A stretch of 64,000 bases of DNA from Nephrocerus scutellatus (Eukaryota > Arthropoda > Insecta > Diptera > Pipunculidae), in the NCBI GenBank assembly GCA_947095585.1, contig OX352765.1:75065976-75129975 (forward strand), given 5' to 3'. Shown piece after piece: positions 31,201-43,200 of the stretch (within the stretch, counting starts at the first letter, position 1; each line of letters opens with the position of its first letter). The notes under the pieces are model-generated. The model worked only from the letters and a program-made list of their open reading frames with translations, did no database searches and was not told the origin of the DNA. A program made the translations under genes and the position numbers.

Positions 31201-34200
31201 CCGAAGATTTCTCCAACCAATTGCTGACTATCGGTAATGGCCGTGTTTCTGTCGAAGAATCGAACGGATTAGTTTCGTTCTTGAGGCAAAGAACCAATAT
31301 GTGGATCACTTAAACTTCACAATTAAAAATCAATTCGTTGGTCCACTGCATTTCTTCAAATCTATCGACTGTGTAACAAAAGAAAACTAAGCAACCAACT
31401 ATCCAACTGAATTTTTAAACTCATTGGATCTGGAGGTTGGCTAGTAACGGAATGCATTTGGTGGTGAGAAAACTCATGGGCAACGGGATTCACGCGTCGA
31501 TACTCAAAGGAAAGTTCAAAGGTGAGGAAGCTCCCATTCCGAGAACTCCGATGATCCCAGCCGATATGGCATTCGAGTTTAAACGAATTCAATTTCCGAT
31601 TCGCCTTGCATTCGCCACGACGATTAACAAATCAAAAGGCCAATCTTTGAGTGTTTATGGCCTCAATCTAGAAAATTAATGTTTCTCTTACGATCAATTA
31701 TACGTAGCATGTTCACGTGTCGTCAGACCATCCGCTTTGTTTGTTCTCGCTCCTGACAACAAAACGAAAAATGTCATTGTCGTATATCACAAGGTGAAGC
31801 AATTAATGGAATCTACCCGAGGGCAACCCATCCATTAAATAATTTAACAGAAAGTAGAGCAACAATACTACGCGAATTATTTCGATTCACTTCAATAAAG
31901 CAAATGCCACGTGAATTAAATTCATTTCATTTTGATTTTTGTACATTTATTGAATTTTGAGTATTCATTATATTGTATATCTTAAAAAACCTGAATTTTT
32001 ATCCAGCTTATAAGTTAATACAATATTTATTAATTCAGTGGCGGTACGAAGTTCGCCGATTCAGCTAGTAATACTTCTAATTGTACTGATAAGGTTAAAA
32101 GTGAGGGATTTAAAATTTACCATTAAAACACTTGATAGCCTCATCAAAGCTACTTAATTTGGACTAATAATATAAGAGAAGATGTAGATCAAACACCACA
32201 CTCACCTATCAACGGTATGACCATTCCAGCACATATTGTCAGCGTCAGATGACGAAGTGATATCCTCACTACTGCAAATCTGATGTGGTAAATTCGACCA
32301 AAACTTCTTCGAGTCTTTAACCTTTTGGCGAATCTCTTTGATGAGTTTGTCGAGGACGGGTTCACGGCCGGAGTAATCATTATCTTCATTTTTCTTATTC
32401 TGTTGCTTCTTCTTATTGCGTCGGCCGCTTCCGCCACCTCCTCCTCCGCCACGAGTGGAGCTCTGCCCATCCGATAAAGGAATACCCCTAGCAGTTGATC
32501 CGGTTCCTGAAACGACTTCTTTAGCACCACCAGGATCGGCTGCACGTTTCTCCCTTAGAACTATTTCATTGTCCAGTTTGGCATCTATGTCCAGGATATC
32601 AGTGTCTAGTGAATCAAATGCATCCGTTGATGAACTACGATTTCTAGTTGCATTCGGTGACTCGGAAAATTTTGGATTTATTGTACGTTTTCTCCGGCCC
32701 AACGATGGTCGACCACAGCCTTGAAATACTCGATTAGAGATATCCTGCCCAGATTCCTGTAATTTCGATAAGAAAAGAAGAAATTCGGTTGATTAAAAAA
32801 AAAGATCTACCTTCGTTTCAGTATGATTGTTATCTTTTTTTAATACTATGCAGTCGACAGGTAGTATAATTCATTGCACGTTGGTTGCGTTAACAACGCA
32901 ACGATATACAGTCGTCATCGTATTTTGACTATTTACTCAAGATTATAAGCCCAACATAAAGACAAACAAGACTTGACATATGATTTATTTATAGATAAAA
33001 GATTGATTTCTTATTTTTGTTGTAGACAACGTCACATTGCGACTGCGACAACTTCAGCAGACAAACATGTTTATCGGTTTCAACGGACGAATTAACGGAC
33101 GGTACAGTATGAGTTATGGCAGCGGCAATTTATGTTTTTATATGCTTTTCAGCGTTTTTCAATAACAATTGACAAGCGCAGTGATAGCTTATACCTGATT
33201 CACAGGAATGCGTGGAAAGGTTGACAGGTTGATGGTAGTTACCAACTGTATAGTTGTACAACTATAGAAACCGTAGAGATAGACTTTTAAGTAGTTATGT
33301 ACGTTATTGTTTGGCGATATAGGTGCTCAGAACTAAGTTATAGACATCTATTACCTACCATCATCACAATCTTAATAGCAGTTTACACATTAATATCTCT
33401 TTCGTTTACGTAAAACCATACCCGAAACCATACACACCAAAATGACAGAGTTTTCGGTTTTCGTGGTGAATGCTTTGCAAATAGAACGCCAAACCGAAAC
33501 CAAATTTGACAAGAACAACAAACTGAGAAATGAGTCTGCTTGCTCTCTCTTCGACATCTTGTTGAGTAAAGGTTACAAAACCTTGCAAATAGAACGCCAA
33601 ACCAAAACAACGAGAGAGAAATTTTAACTCCACACCCTGCAAATCGAAAGAGCTATAAGACTCCACAGTATTTCCCACTGTGTGTTTAAAAAACTCTCCT
33701 CAGATATGAAGTAACTCTGTTGTCAAACGTACTCTCAAAACAGATATTAGAGAAAATAAAAAACAACCCATAAAAAATTAAATTTTTCATGTAAATTCTC
33801 TAATAGGAGATACATATGTGTGCAAAGTTTGAGCTGGGAAATTTTTGGAAAAAATTAATATTAGAGCCCGTTTACTTCAAAAATTTTCCAAAAACTGTTG
33901 TCAGCGGATATACACATGTGTAAAAAAATTGTATGGGAGCCCCCATTTGAGGCCCGATCACTTCCAAATTTCAGTAGGAACTGTTGTCATCGGAGATACA
34001 CATGTGTTGAAAGTTTGAAGAAAATCTGGCTAATTTTTAAAACATTTATATGGACCTCAGTGCTCTCAGGGCCCGGTCAATCCATAAATTTTACAAAAAG
34101 TTTTGTCCATTGGAGATACACATGTGTTTAAAATTTGAAGAAATCGGGCTAATTTTTAAAAAATTTGTATGGGCCCTTCGGTACCGTTCACTTAAAAAAT

Positions 34201-37200
34201 TTTTACAGAAAGTTTTGTCCATCGGAGATACACATGGGTTTAAAATGTAAAGAGAATCGGTCTAATTTCTAAAAAAAAATTTATGGGCACAAGTCGCGCC
34301 TCAGGGACCGTTCACTCCAAAAAATGTACAGAAGGTTTTGTCCATCGGAAATACAAATGTGCTTAAAATTTTAAGAAATCGAGCTAATCTTTAAAAAATT
34401 TATGGGTACCCCTCGGGCCAGTGCACGTTGACTACAAAAAGTTTTGTCTATCCGAGATTCACATATATATAAAATTTGAAAAAAATCGAGGTAATCCAAA
34501 ATTTTTGCAAAAGTTGTTGTCCCTCGGAGATACACATTTATATACAATTAAAAAAAAATCGGGATAATTTTAAAAACAAAATTGTATTGGGCCTCACGGC
34601 GGAGCCGGGGTCTTAAAAATGTTTACAAGACTTGCTGTCTACCTGAGATACACATGTATATAATGAATTTGGGTTAATTTTTTTACGACTTCTGGGCCCG
34701 GATCTCCAAAATTTTTACAAAATGTGTTGTTCATTGGAGATACACATGTATATAAAATTTGAAGAAAATCGAGTTAATTTTTAATCTGAATAGTTTATTT
34801 TTTGAAAATTTGAAAGTGAAGTCAAAAATTAGTATTTTTGCTAGTCAGTATTTTAACAATGGGTAAGAAAAAGTGTTTAACTTTATCAGAAAGGGCCAAA
34901 ATAGATGTGTATCATCAGGAAGGGCTTTCAGGCCGTGCTATAGGTCGTAGAATCGGACGAGGTCACGAAGCCATACTAAACCTCAGGGTAAACGAAAAAT
35001 TGTTAGATCGGCCTCCAATTCGGCTCTTTCTACAGCAAAAATTGCCCTCCAAGCTGGTGTTAATGGCACTAAATCGACTGTCCGCTGTGCTATTTTAAGT
35101 GCAAAACATGTGAAGCGGCTGAACATAAAGAAAAAACCACCACTGAATGATGGACGAAAGCAGAAACGATTGGAATTCGCAAAGAAGCACATGACTTGGA
35201 ATGTGATGCAAGGTCAAAGTGTTCATGACTGGCGAAAAGTCGTATTTTCAGATGAAAAAATAATTAATTTGGAGGAGGAAATGTTTTTGAATCGCCATCA
35301 TAGTAGAAAAGGGGGCGTAATGGTCTGGTGTTCAATCTCTTATTATAGCACAATTGATTTGGTGTTTCAAAGTACAAAAATGACCGGAAACAGTTACAAA
35401 ACGTTACTGGAATCTGTTTTCCCTGAAATACATGACCTTTCCACACCACTCTCATGGATTTCCAACAAGATAACGCGCCAATACACACAGTTCGCGTTGT
35501 AAAATCGTACATCACAAGCTAAAATGTCCAGCTATTGCCGTGGCCACCATATTCGCCGGACTTAAACATAGTAGAACATGTTTGGGGCTGGCTCACACGT
35601 AAAGTATACGAACTAGGGAAACAGTATTGATACTAAGGAAGAGCTGATTTTAGAGATTAAAGCGGTCTGTGCAGAAATTTCACACAATTATTTAAAGTCT
35701 TTGTGCGACTCACTTAAGGATCGTATTTTAGAAGTTATTCTGAAAAATGGAAGTTCCACTAATTATTAGAAATTATATTTTAATATTGTATTTAAAAAAA
35801 ATACAATTTTGGTAAGAAATCACACATAATGCTATTATTTCATGTAATTTTTCAAGTGGCGGTAATCAAATGAACCAAAACAAAGTCATGAATTTCTGAC
35901 TCATTTTTCAAAACAAAACAAAAAACACAGTTATCTTGATGTCTACGATTTTAGCTTTTTGCTATTGAATTCAGTACTAAATACTCTTTCTTTCTCTATT
36001 TCACAATTTTTTCTATCTCACACAAACCGGCTGGAAATTGACTTTTGCTTCTCAGAATTGAGTGGCGGTAATCTATTGAACCGGACTGTATGGCGGGGAA
36101 AGCTTATATCGAGAAAACTGTAGTGACATTAAGACAGAACCGAATTCTAAAAAGCTTGCGGAATGCACACTCTCATGGAATGTATAGCAGGCTGAACCAT
36201 TACTTTGATGATTCATGTAGGCAGACAAATGATAATGTAGACCTTTAACGCAGAAACTGCACTTTATGCAATCTACACGTGGATGATAATGCACTTCATT
36301 TCGTTGGAAAATTCCCAATTCTCAAACCCTTACGACGAAGTTTTTTTGAAAGACCATTTTTTGAGGTGTACGTCAAATTCAATATACTTGATGGAGCATA
36401 TAAAGGTAGCTGAATGGCACTGCATAAATCCTTTTTCTATCCAAAGAGTCCAGTAGACGAGAGTCACAGTGAAGGAAAAACCTTACTGGTTGTTAGAAAA
36501 ATTAAATAAAATTTGTACTCGATCTTTACTCATTGCTCACTCATTAATTAATTGATAACTACAATTGGCAATTCAACTTAAAGTATACATACTTTTCAGA
36601 GTTCAAACGACTAAACTACAAAACCCAGCCTTAATAGTCTCAACCCATCGAGTAACCTTTAAATAAAGATATATATTTATTAAACTTATTATTGTCACTA
36701 TTTCTAACAGAAGACATTATTTGTCAAGTTGTAATGTTTTGTAAGTTTTTTGTAAATTAAAAAAAAATAAACAACAATTTACTACTACTACTACTAATCA
36801 TATACAGGAAAGCCAAACGAGTGTAGTATATTTGACCTTTATTGTGATTTGATAAACATTATATGGAAAAGCACCGGTCACTCATTTGACAAAAAAGTTA
36901 TAACAGGCTCATGTTGGTGGCTTTAGCTAGAACAGCAGTCATCCATTTTAGGCAGTGCCCGTTACCCGTTCGTTCACACTGTACCAGTAGCAAATTGTCA
37001 CATCATTCCGTCGTGTTACCATATAGAGAGGAGGATGAAAAAAAAAACACCACAGCGTACAAACGAATTAAAATTCAAATTCGTGGACTATAAATTCGTT
37101 CATTGATGCATTAGTATTCAGCTCGTTACGGGCGATTTTAAAAATATGGTAATATTGGCAAATAAAGAATGGCTGCGACTAAAAGTTAAGAGCTGCGCCA

Positions 37201-40200
37201 TGTTAATTTTATTGATGATTAGGAAGGAGGGACATGGTAATATCATATGTGCTCGTATTAGTATTTGTTGTCATTATTATATTTTTAAACAAATACATCA
37301 GGATGAAGGCCATTGAAAATGTACACAAAGATGACACAAAACAAACAAATAAAAGACCAAATCAATGCGATTTGCATTTTGGAAAAAGAAAAATAGAGAC
37401 TTTTTTACATTTTATTGGGATCGACTGGAATAACGAAGGTGTGTGTGTCTGCGTATGGTAGCATCATTAGCTATACTAATAGTTATGTCTGGTTTGTAGA
37501 TAATCGTTGTTAATAAATAATTAAAAGAATTCCAGCAACAAATTAGAAGACTACGACTCCGATTGGGTATATTTATATTTAGATGATAAGCTTTAAATTT
37601 AATACATACTTTGTTTTTTGTCTGAACAAAAAGGGTGGAATGTTTGCCCTGTTGTGTTGTGACATTTTTTTTAATTTATCGACGAACATGTTTGTATTTT
37701 AAAACATGAACAGTGGTTTAAAAATCATGCCCATTCCGAATATCTCAGCAGTTCAGGAATTATATATAAAACAAAGCGTCGTGGTGGGAGCGAGGAGGTT
37801 TGAAGTTAGAATCCGAAAGCTTCTCAATTTACCAGTCCGATATGGCTTTTAATTGTTTGTTCTTGTTATTAATTAAATTCCTAAACCAATAATTTAAGCG
37901 TTTCGCAGCTTTAATCAAACCGCTCAAACACCAAAGAAACTCATACGAAAACCAACAGACAGAAATTATTGACAGAAGGTGGTAACTAGCGGCACCGTGC
38001 AAGCGATTAAGACGATACGAGTACATTAACTGCAGCAAAAGAAAAGAAGAGAATAAACTTTTCTATGAAAATCAAAGAGCCTTTTACAGGTCTCTATTGT
38101 AAACACCAGTTGCATCACTTGAGAGTCAAAGTCCCTCAATGAACGAAACTGAACAGCTTTGGAAAACAACATGGAGCTCTGATGGTAAATACAACAAAAA
38201 AGCGCAATGGATCGATTCGGGGTTAGAAAATTCCGCACGCATTACACCCATGCTCCACCAGCAGATTTTCAAAGAAGAAGTAAGGTTAGCAGTCTCTGTA
38301 ACACAGAACTGGAAGGCTCCTGGCGTGGATAAGATACAAAATATTTGGATCAAGAAGTTCACCGCAGCTCATGAGCAACTAGCAAAGTGTTACAATGATA
38401 TTATGCAGTGCACAAGTCCACCCTACATTTCTTGACCGCAGGAATTACATATATGTCGAAATACTGCCCCATAACCCGCCTGTGTACCACATATAAGCTT
38501 TTCACTAAAATTTTAGCTAAGAAAATATAACAGCATTGTCCTGAAAAAAGCATAATCTCTGAGGAGCAGAAAGGCTCCACTAGGCAAACAATGGGCTGCA
38601 AAGATCAATTGACGATTGATTCCGTGGTTCTGGGCATAGCAAATAAGAAAAAGCAAAACCTAAACATGGCGTTCATTGATTACAAGAAAGACTTTGACTC
38701 GACACCCCATCAATACTGAATGAAAATACTGAAAAAGTTACTTGAAGTATACAAAATAAGTGAGAACATCATAAACTACTTAAGCCAGTTATTTGTGAAG
38801 TGGAATATCAAGCTTAGTTTATAGTAAGTCTATTTCCATCAGACGTGGTATTCTTCAAGGTGATGCCCTCGGTCCGCTGCTGTTTTGTCTAGGCCTTAAC
38901 CCTCTCAGCAAATTACTAACTCGGATGAAGTCTGGATTCACAATCAAAACAGAAATATTTGATTATCAAGTAAACCACCTCTGGTACGTTGATGACCTGA
39001 AGCTCTACGCCGATAGGAGAGAGCAACTTTACAGGATGATAGAGGTAGTCAAAAGTTTCAGTAATGATCTTCACATGGAGAAGGATTTGTAAAAGGACTG
39101 CTAGACCCAAGAGAAGAAGGATACCTAATAGATCAAAATCAGGTAATAGAACCCTTCGGTTTGGAGAAACCTATATAAGTATTTGGGATTAATGCAATTA
39201 AAGTGCGATAAAACAGTGCCTGATAAATCAGTTTAAGGAACGGTTAGTTCTTAAATTAGGTTTCAGCGGAGAATACAAGTGTAAAGCCTTGGGCACTACC
39301 CGTGCTAATCTACTCATTAGGAGTTATAAAGTGGTCTCCGACGTACATAATGCACTTGGGGAAGCAAGCTCGAGTCCAGTATCAAATAAAAACGATAGAA
39401 GTGCAGCGTAGTGTGAAAAGGAAAAAGCGCAACTAAATCAATGCGCTAACTTAACTAGCAGAAGACATACCAAGAAGGCGCGATAGCAAAACTGTTGATA
39501 GTGCCTGATAAATCAGTTTAAGGCACGGGTTAAGTGCAGTTCTTAAGTCAGGTCTCAGCGGAGGAAACAAGTGTAAAGCCATCAACACTTGGACATTACC
39601 CGTGCTAATCTACTAATTAGGAGTTATAAAGTGGTCTTCGACGAATGAGCTCGTCACCACCATAAGCTTAAGCGACTACGGCTACACATCCTTGTTTCTC
39701 AACACCTATCCTACCCCTGTAGATGCACTTTCTATGAATGAAACCATGTCAGCCTGGAAAGCTAAGCCTATTCACAGAAAATATTCACAGGACCTTCAGT
39801 TGCCGCACATAGACAAAACTTCTTCAAATTTATGGCTTGTGAAAGGAAAGTTATCGAAACGGAGGGCTTCGTAATATCGATCCAAGATAGAGTGATAGCA
39901 ACCAGGAACTAGGAACAACCGAATGGCAATTCTTAAGGACAAGTGCAGACGATGTGCCGAAGCTGGAGACACAGTTAAACACATCATTGGAGGCTGCAGC
40001 ACACCTCTAATTAGCAAATCGCACGGGCATAGAACCTGGACTATGCCCCAGTAGAGCCCAATCCCTTGGCACGCATGCTAGGTGTTATCAAGCTTTCGAG
40101 CTAAATTTAAAACAAATATCAAAAATAATAGTTATTATAATAATAATAATAATAAAAATCATTCCTAGATTTAAGGTAAATTCCTAAAATAACAAATTTT

Positions 40201-43200
40201 GGAAACGATCCGTTTAGGCGAAACAGAATCATGAACAACATACAAGAGGAATATTATTCGTTTAGAGTCGTTTTAGAAGAATTTCCTTTGAAATTAAATG
40301 AAACAGCAAGCGGTGCTGAAGGAATTGTTGGTCGATTGCAGGGAGGGCTTTTTGAAGATACCTGGCGACGAGGCAACGAACGAAAACACTCAAAGCTCGC
40401 AAAGCAGCTACCTCGGCAGATGAGGAAGCGAGTCCCTGTATCGCATGAAAATGAAAGAACTACAGCGTAGTGTGAAACGGAAGAAGCGCAACTAAATTAA
40501 TGCGCTAGCTTAGCTAGTAGAAGATATGGAAAAAAGGCGCGATAGCAAAACTGTTGACAGAACCACCAAAGAGCTGACACAGCTCTAGTTAACATACAGT
40601 GAAAGGCTTAAACGATTCTCTGCTGGTTTCAGATAAGAATCAGCTCAAAAAGTGGATGGTACCAAAGTGAGACGTCCGTGGTAACAAATGACTAAATTAG
40701 AATCACAACCTCCCAGAAGAGATTATATCTGCGATTAAAGCACTGAAGAAAAACAAGGGAGCAGACCTTGATGGAATTCCCGCCAAAATTATTTAAATAG
40801 CTCCAGCGACATGGGGGAAGTTTCTCGTGGAGAATGTGACTGCTTTCCTGATAAGTGAAAGAAGTAATTATCGTCAAGATCTCGAAGACTGAAAACTGAA
40901 GGTATCTGCGAGCTACCTCCTACAGTTACGAGACATACGGGTAGTCTGAAAAGTTTCCGAACTGAACAGGAAGATGGAAGCACTCGTCAACAATAGCTAG
41001 AGAATGTGATTGTGCATCTTTTGAATGGTACTCTCCATTTTGGACGTTGTTTTGTTGTTTGACAACCCTTTGAGTGAATGAGTTGATGTGAGTGTTTTTG
41101 TGAAAATGGAAAATGGAGTTATCTTAATCTTATCTTCAAAAATGAAAAATGAGCATACTACGCATAATTACTTGACAAGAAAGACAATGACATACCTCAG
41201 CGGTTGTCATGGCGAATTACCTTAATCACCAGCCCCAAGCAATTCTTTTCTGTTCTCTTAGCTAAAAGTTGCGCTCGGAGGACAGAGATTTTCGTCAAAG
41301 GAGCATCACCAAATATTATAAACAATTATTTTCCAGAGAAAGACGCCGAGTACTACTTAGACGGGTTAATGTGATGGGAGCATTTTGCTGGGCGAAAACA
41401 TTGAAGACAAACTTGATGCCATACCGGATTCCGTAGTTGTTCTTTCTGTGTAGACCACATTAACACCCCAGAGATTGTCATTAAACAATGTGTTGAAGTT
41501 AGATAGGAGAAAGCTGCAGACGTACGTAAATAGTCACCTCCGAAACACCTTAAGAATTTTTTTGGCCAATTCGTAACACTAACAAAGAACTTGAAGAAGT
41601 AGAAGTGGATTTGTCACACACTCCGTAACGGTGACAGTGCTAACTGTGCGATGAAGTGGGATCCATAAGAGGATAAAGAACCTAAGAAGAAAAAAGACAT
41701 CTCAGAGCAAATAAAGGAACACTCTTATGGGTTAACAGCCGCCGTCAAACACTGAAAAAGTAAGCCAAGCAAAAAACTGGCTTCTTATTAAAAAAATATC
41801 AATGGACTGTTCAGACACGAAGCAATTCATAAATTCATAAACACATAGTGGAATTATGTTAAGAGGCGGCACCCTTATAATGCATCCTTATAGACACAGT
41901 GTGGGGTTGGAAAAAATTTAAGAGAAAGACGAATAAAAAATGTCTGTCAGATTTCCGTCAAAATCATCTGGCCCCTCACAATTTATGTAAAAAGTTTAAA
42001 TATGAATTTTCATCCAGATAAGTTCAGCCATCTGGGCTTTAGAGTGGACACAGACAGGCAGACAGAGATTTTTTTATTTTCGCTTTTTCTGACTCAGGAG
42101 ATACGGTAATGAGTAAATCTGCAAAAATCCCGAGTTCTTAAATGTTCATGATTACTATACTTCCTTTTACTATGTAAAAGAAAGTAAAAAGGGTCCCCAC
42201 TTATCTGAAAGCCCTTGTCTCCAGATCACGAAAACTTTAATCTCAATAGAGGGCCTCGGTTCTCGTCTTATCGCATTATACCGGAACACCTTTACGACTT
42301 TTTACTTTAATGAACGCAGTACTTGTTTCTCATTCTATAACACCCTATATAATGAAAAGAAATAAAATGATTTACTTTGACACACTCTTTAGTTCCACCG
42401 TACACTTTTCTAAGAATCTACAAACCACCCAATAGGCGAGAACGACATGCAACTGAATTATTGAATAGATAGAAGGGTATCTTTTTCGATTAATTCATTT
42501 AGGATTGCACGATATATCATATGTGTGTTCAACTCTGGAGGAAATAGCGAGTTGCGACTTTTAAAACTCAAACTAATTGGCTGTGAAATTTAACCGCTCA
42601 ACTACTCGTATAGAACTTACCTGGAAATTCATAATGGCTTCTGATATTTTAATATTTATAGGCTCGACAACCATGACAATATTGAACGAACCCAACAGAC
42701 GTTCAGCTACTTTCTCCATGGCCGACACATAGTTATCCCATTCGCTATCGAGTTCCTGAAAATAATGCAGACATCCCTTGATCACATTTACACAATAGTT
42801 GGTGCACGGTTTCTCCGCGTGACCCTTGCATGCTCCACAGTGCTGCATTTTTGTAAGGGCGGCAGTGCAATCGGCATTGAGGCGAATCTGCAAAGTTGAA
42901 ACAAATTCAAGTAAATACAGAGTAATGCCGAACTAAAGCAATTAGCTTTAATTAGAAGAAAAAAATCAGATCCACTTACATTAATCATTTTCTTGGCAAC
43001 ATCAGCGGAAGTCGTCAACGCTTGTGCGTAGGTTCGTGTCGCAACAAATGAGCGCTTTATTTGGACGGATAATTTATCGGGAACATCGCCGAACGGTTTA
43101 AGTTCCTTCATGTGCTCACTCACACAGCCTAAGTACCTGAAAATGCAAAAACAAAATAATTTCCAATTTGTTGCGTTCACAGATGAATGAGTTGCACCGG

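Larger units (their letters stand above)
29660..31800 (+). pseudogene. Helitron helicase domain, interrupted
   Basis: Blocks in order: LNPQQKEVDDTLVKGI; DAPDGTGKTF (Walker A); SVASSGIAAELLEG; WNECTMAHKGALEALN (the DE of Walker B is changed to NE); LLSGNFRQTLLVIP. The frame then crosses the insert into RYVKKLQLTTNMQVAML, SLDLEVG, ILKGKFKGEEAPIPRTPMIP, FPIRLAFATTINKSKGQSL and YVACSR. This is the Pif1-family helicase of Helitrons. Stops, frameshifts and a deletion between SLDLEVG and the HLVVRKLMGNG block make it dead. Confidence 0.85.
29655..32068 (+). mobile_element. Helitron 3' part: Pif1-like helicase and terminus
   Basis: A helicase remnant (29684 to about 31800) is followed by a Helitron 3' end: GGCG at 32040, loop, CGCC to 32057, then GATTCAG and CTAG at 32065-32068 directly before T. 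The Rep domain and 5' end are absent. A 943-bp foreign insert splits the helicase at 30186. It sits in the 3.7-kb dlp intron in antisense orientation. Confidence 0.85.

Noticed and set aside
32416..32724. Plus-strand proline-rich ORF of 102 aa
   Set aside because: Antisense to the dlp linker exon; the proline run is the reverse of the Gly codons.
37234..37461. Short ORF with hydrophobic N-terminus that could be a small membrane protein
   Set aside because: AT-rich composition alone makes such text; no family features, no splice or promoter context, inside a dlp intron.
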